From contig NZ_CP084029.1 of assembly GCF_020181615.1 (NCBI RefSeq), positions 592,664-656,663 on the forward strand: DNA of 64,000 bases. The letters are read 5' to 3'. Of this stretch, positions 61,914 through 64,000 are shown in pieces. The stretch comes from [Mycobacterium] crassicus (lineage in GTDB: Bacteria; Actinomycetota; Actinomycetes; Mycobacteriales; Mycobacteriaceae). The number at the start of each line of letters is the position of its first letter. The first letter of the stretch is position 1. The notes below the pieces were generated by a model. It had not been told where the DNA came from and ran no database searches. It was given only the letters and a program-made list of their open reading frames with translations. Position numbers and translations under genes: made by a program.

Positions 61914-63998
61914 CTACCCGGTGCCGCCCGCTGCGGTCACGACGACGTCGACGGTGCCGGTGCCGTCCGAGGCGATGATCAGCACGGGTGCGCCTGCCGC
62001 GGAGACGACGTGGCCGCCGGTGACGGTGACCTGGTAGCCGTCCGGGTAGATGATCTTGGGCACCGAGATCTCGGTCTGGGTCCCGGCGCCGAAGTGGCCG
62101 GTGCCGCCGGCCATCTCGGTGGAGTAGCTGAATCGGAAGGTGCCGTCGGCAAACGACCAGGACTCCGGCGTACCGGCCACCGCCTGCGGGTACGGCTCGG
62201 CCAGCGTGGCCAGGACCGGGTTGTCGACCTGATCGTCGATCAACCCGCCGACGCGGTTGGGGTTCATCGCGAGGCCGTAGTTCCAGTACATCCAGCTGAA
62301 GCCCTGGCGGTTGGCCTCGATGAGGGTGTCGTCGAGGCTGGGGGTGTACCTGGTGTTGCCGAATTCGGTTATCGCCGAGGGCATGTTGTAGGCGTTCGCA
62401 TATGCCGCGGCGTTGTCCTGGACGATCGTCTCCCACAGCCCACAACCGAAGGTGGTGTCGCCGAGCAGCGCCGTCGTCGTGCAGTAGTCGTGGAACGAGA
62501 AGACGGTGTTGTCATCGTCTACCTTGCCCAAGTAGGTGGGTATCGGCAGGTTGCCCGACAGGGTGCTCGGTTCGATATAGAGCGGCGTGTTCGGGTCGAC
62601 CGCGCGGATCGCCGAGGCCACCTGGCTGTAGAACGGGGTCAGCTGCTGAGCCTCGAAGTGGGAGTTGCCGAAGATGGTCGACAACCACGACGAGCCGGGC
62701 CACGGTTCGTTCATGATCTCGTAGCCGGCGATATGCGGGTCGCCGGCGAAGTAGTTGGCGACGTGTTCCCACATCCGGGCGTAGTGGTTCTGCAGCCCGA
62801 TGCCGTCGGGTGCGTTGGCGTTACCCCAGAACGCATCCCAGGCATGGTTCTGCGCCGGCCCGACGTAGCTGAACGGGAAGCCCAGGTCCGGGTTGGGCAG
62901 CCCGCCGGTCAGCGTCGCCCAGTCCGGTGCTCCGGTGGACCCGAGCCCTTCGCCGTACAGGTCCTGGTGCATGTCGAGCACGGAGTAGATGCCGTGGTTG
63001 GCCAGCATCTGTACGGTCTGGTTGATCGAGGCCAGGTAGTTGTAGTCGAAGACGCCGGGCTGCGGCTCCACCGCTTCCCAGATGATGCCCACCCGCACCA
63101 CGTTGAAGCCGTTGGCGGCCAGGAACGCCGCGTCGTCATCATCGAAACCGCCGGCTGCCGGGTAGAACGGCGCGCTCTTGTTCACCTCGCTGAAGCCGTG
63201 CAGGATCACCACGCGTCCATCGCCGGCGGTGATCCAGTTGCCGACGTGACTGAAACCGCCGGGCGCGACGGCGGGGGCGCCGTCGAGGGTGCCGTAGTGG
63301 CCGTGGGTGCCGTGCACGCCGAACATGCCGGCGATGCCGCCGGCCCCGCCGAGGGCCGGTAGGTCTCCGGGGCCGGTGTAGGTGCCGTGACCGGCGTCGC
63401 CGCCGGCCCCGCCGATACCCATCAGCCAGCCGCCGTTGCCGCCGTCACCGCCGTTGCCGCCGAGACCGCCGTCTGCGCCGTTGCCGCCGTCGCCGCCGTC
63501 GCCGCCGTTGCCGAACATGCCGGCCGCGCCGCCGGCACCGCCGATGCCGCCGGTTTCGGTGTTGCTCCAGCCGTTGCCGCCGTCGCCGAAGAGCCAGCCG
63601 CCGTCGGTGCCGTTGTGGTGTTCGGCGGTGCCGTCGATGCCGTCGCCGATCAGGGCTCGTCCGGTGAGGGCGAGGAAGGGCTGGTTGATGAGGTTGTTGA
63701 CCTGTTGGCCCAGATCGCTGTTGATCCAGCCTTCGATGCCGGTGTGGATCGGGGTGTAGAAGTACTGCTGTAGCCAGACGGCCGGATCGACCGGAATGGC
63801 TGCTGCCGCACCGGGCGTGGCCAGCCCGCCGAGTTCGGCGAGCACGGCGTCCCAGTGGTTGGGGGCCAGGAAGGTGTCCCAGGCGGTGGGGGAGAACACC
63901 GCATCCCAGTCGAGGTTGCTGCCCGTGGTGTCCATAAACGGGGCGATGGCCGCTTCGATCATGTCGTCGAACTCGGCCTGGGCCACCGGGGCGGACAT
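61914..63998 (-). CDS. PGRS-like glycine-rich protein with GH5 endoglycoceramidase-type domain
   Basis: The visible 694 residues begin with about 120 residues without a signal peptide, then a Gly/Asn/Asp-rich PGRS-like repeat region (about 125-245; GGNGGDGG-type), then a GH5 domain (about 255-600) with GFNVVRVGIIWEAVEPQPG, the acid/base Glu in YEIMNEPWPGSS (near 430), FSFHDYC and the nucleophile Glu in SAITEFGNT (near 545), and a beta-sandwich tail. The NEPWPG and HDYC signatures are those of endoglycoceramidase-like GH5. An ATG at 63998 lies 2 nt from the window edge; the gene may start upstream, where an N-terminal PE or signal region could lie. Confidence 0.85.
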   Translation of the reverse strand: MSAPVAQAEFDDMIEAAIAPFMDTTGSNLDWDAVFSPTAWDTFLAPNHWDAVLAELGGLATPGAAAAIPVDPAVWLQQYFYTPIHTGIEGWINSDLGQQVNNLINQPFLALTGRALIGDGIDGTAEHHNGTDGGWLFGDGGNGWSNTETGGIGGAGGAAGMFGNGGDGGDGGNGADGGLGGNGGDGGNGGWLMGIGGAGGDAGHGTYTGPGDLPALGGAGGIAGMFGVHGTHGHYGTLDGAPAVAPGGFSHVGNWITAGDGRVVILHGFSEVNKSAPFYPAAGGFDDDDAAFLAANGFNVVRVGIIWEAVEPQPGVFDYNYLASINQTVQMLANHGIYSVLDMHQDLYGEGLGSTGAPDWATLTGGLPNPDLGFPFSYVGPAQNHAWDAFWGNANAPDGIGLQNHYARMWEHVANYFAGDPHIAGYEIMNEPWPGSSWLSTIFGNSHFEAQQLTPFYSQVASAIRAVDPNTPLYIEPSTLSGNLPIPTYLGKVDDDNTVFSFHDYCTTTALLGDTTFGCGLWETIVQDNAAAYANAYNMPSAITEFGNTRYTPSLDDTLIEANRQGFSWMYWNYGLAMNPNRVGGLIDDQVDNPVLATLAEPYPQAVAGTPESWSFADGTFRFSYSTEMAGGTGHFGAGTQTEISVPKIIYPDGYQVTVTGGHVVSAAGAPVLIIASDGTGTVDVVVTAAGGTG

Positions 63999-64000
63999 AC

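Noticed and set aside
63400..63625. CRISPR-like or minisatellite array in the repeated CCGCCGTTGCCGCC sequence
   Set aside because: The repeat is the codon pattern of the glycine-rich PGRS-like region within one open frame, not spaced repeats with unique spacers.

Overview
The window is high-GC actinobacterial chromosome whose gene order follows the Mycobacterium tuberculosis interval from about Rv0464c to Rv0513. Markers include ramB, icl1, fadB2, hbhA, murB, lprQ, mshA, gpm1, senX3-regX3, ppx, proC, the 33-residue ribosomal protein bS22 and hemACDB. The mycolate cyclopropane synthases umaA, pcaA and cmaA2, the Rv0488 LysE gene, mmpS2/mmpL2 and the Rv0492c-Rv0494 genes of M. tuberculosis are absent at their expected places. 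A non-tuberculous mycobacterium is the best reading; species is not determined. Gene identities are from reading the proteins; no database search was run.

Layout. 1-7.7 kb: a membrane protein fragment, a carboxymuconolactone decarboxylase-like protein and ramB (minus strand), then an acyl-ACP thioesterase, isocitrate lyase and fadB2 (two-carbon/fatty-acid metabolism), a TetR regulator and a DUF445 membrane protein. 7.7-16.7 kb: an XRE regulator, hbhA, small membrane and secreted proteins, deoC, two tandem DUF2993 lipoprotein-like genes, a nitrilase, an SRPBCC protein, murB, an L,D-transpeptidase and an SDR. 16.7-23.8 kb: a polycysteine leader peptide ahead of a ROK regulator and mshA (mycothiol), a YbjN-like protein, a cutinase, gpm1, and the phosphate-responsive senX3-regX3 pair, which are joined by a 53-bp MIRU-like minicistron.

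23.9-45.4 kb is an accessory block inserted between regX3 and the Rv0495c homologue. On the plus strand it holds a three-gene operon: a FAAL-ACP-KS-AT-KR-ACP polyketide synthase, an NRPS whose adenylation pocket resembles serine activators and whose C-terminus carries two fused ketosynthase-III-like domains (one with an intact Cys-His-Asn triad, one lacking Cys and His), and an extended SDR reductase. The resemblance is to OleA/LstA-LstB plus OleD-type head-to-head condensation and reduction. On the minus strand are an ABC exporter (ATPase plus FtsX-type permease), an FAD-dependent oxidoreductase, an amidase and a 13E12-family HNH protein. I infer a lipopeptide or lipid amino-ketone type product with dedicated export; its structure is not known.

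45.5-64 kb: the conserved block resumes with Rv0495c, ppx, Rv0497-Rv0499, proC, an excisionase-like HTH protein, bS22, a degenerate SDR, an acyltransferase, a MaoC-like protein, serB1, a SnoaL-like protein, a glutaredoxin-like protein, the hemA-hemC-hemD-hemB operon with a small membrane protein, and at the right edge a glycine-rich (PGRS-like) protein carrying a GH5 endoglycoceramidase-type domain.
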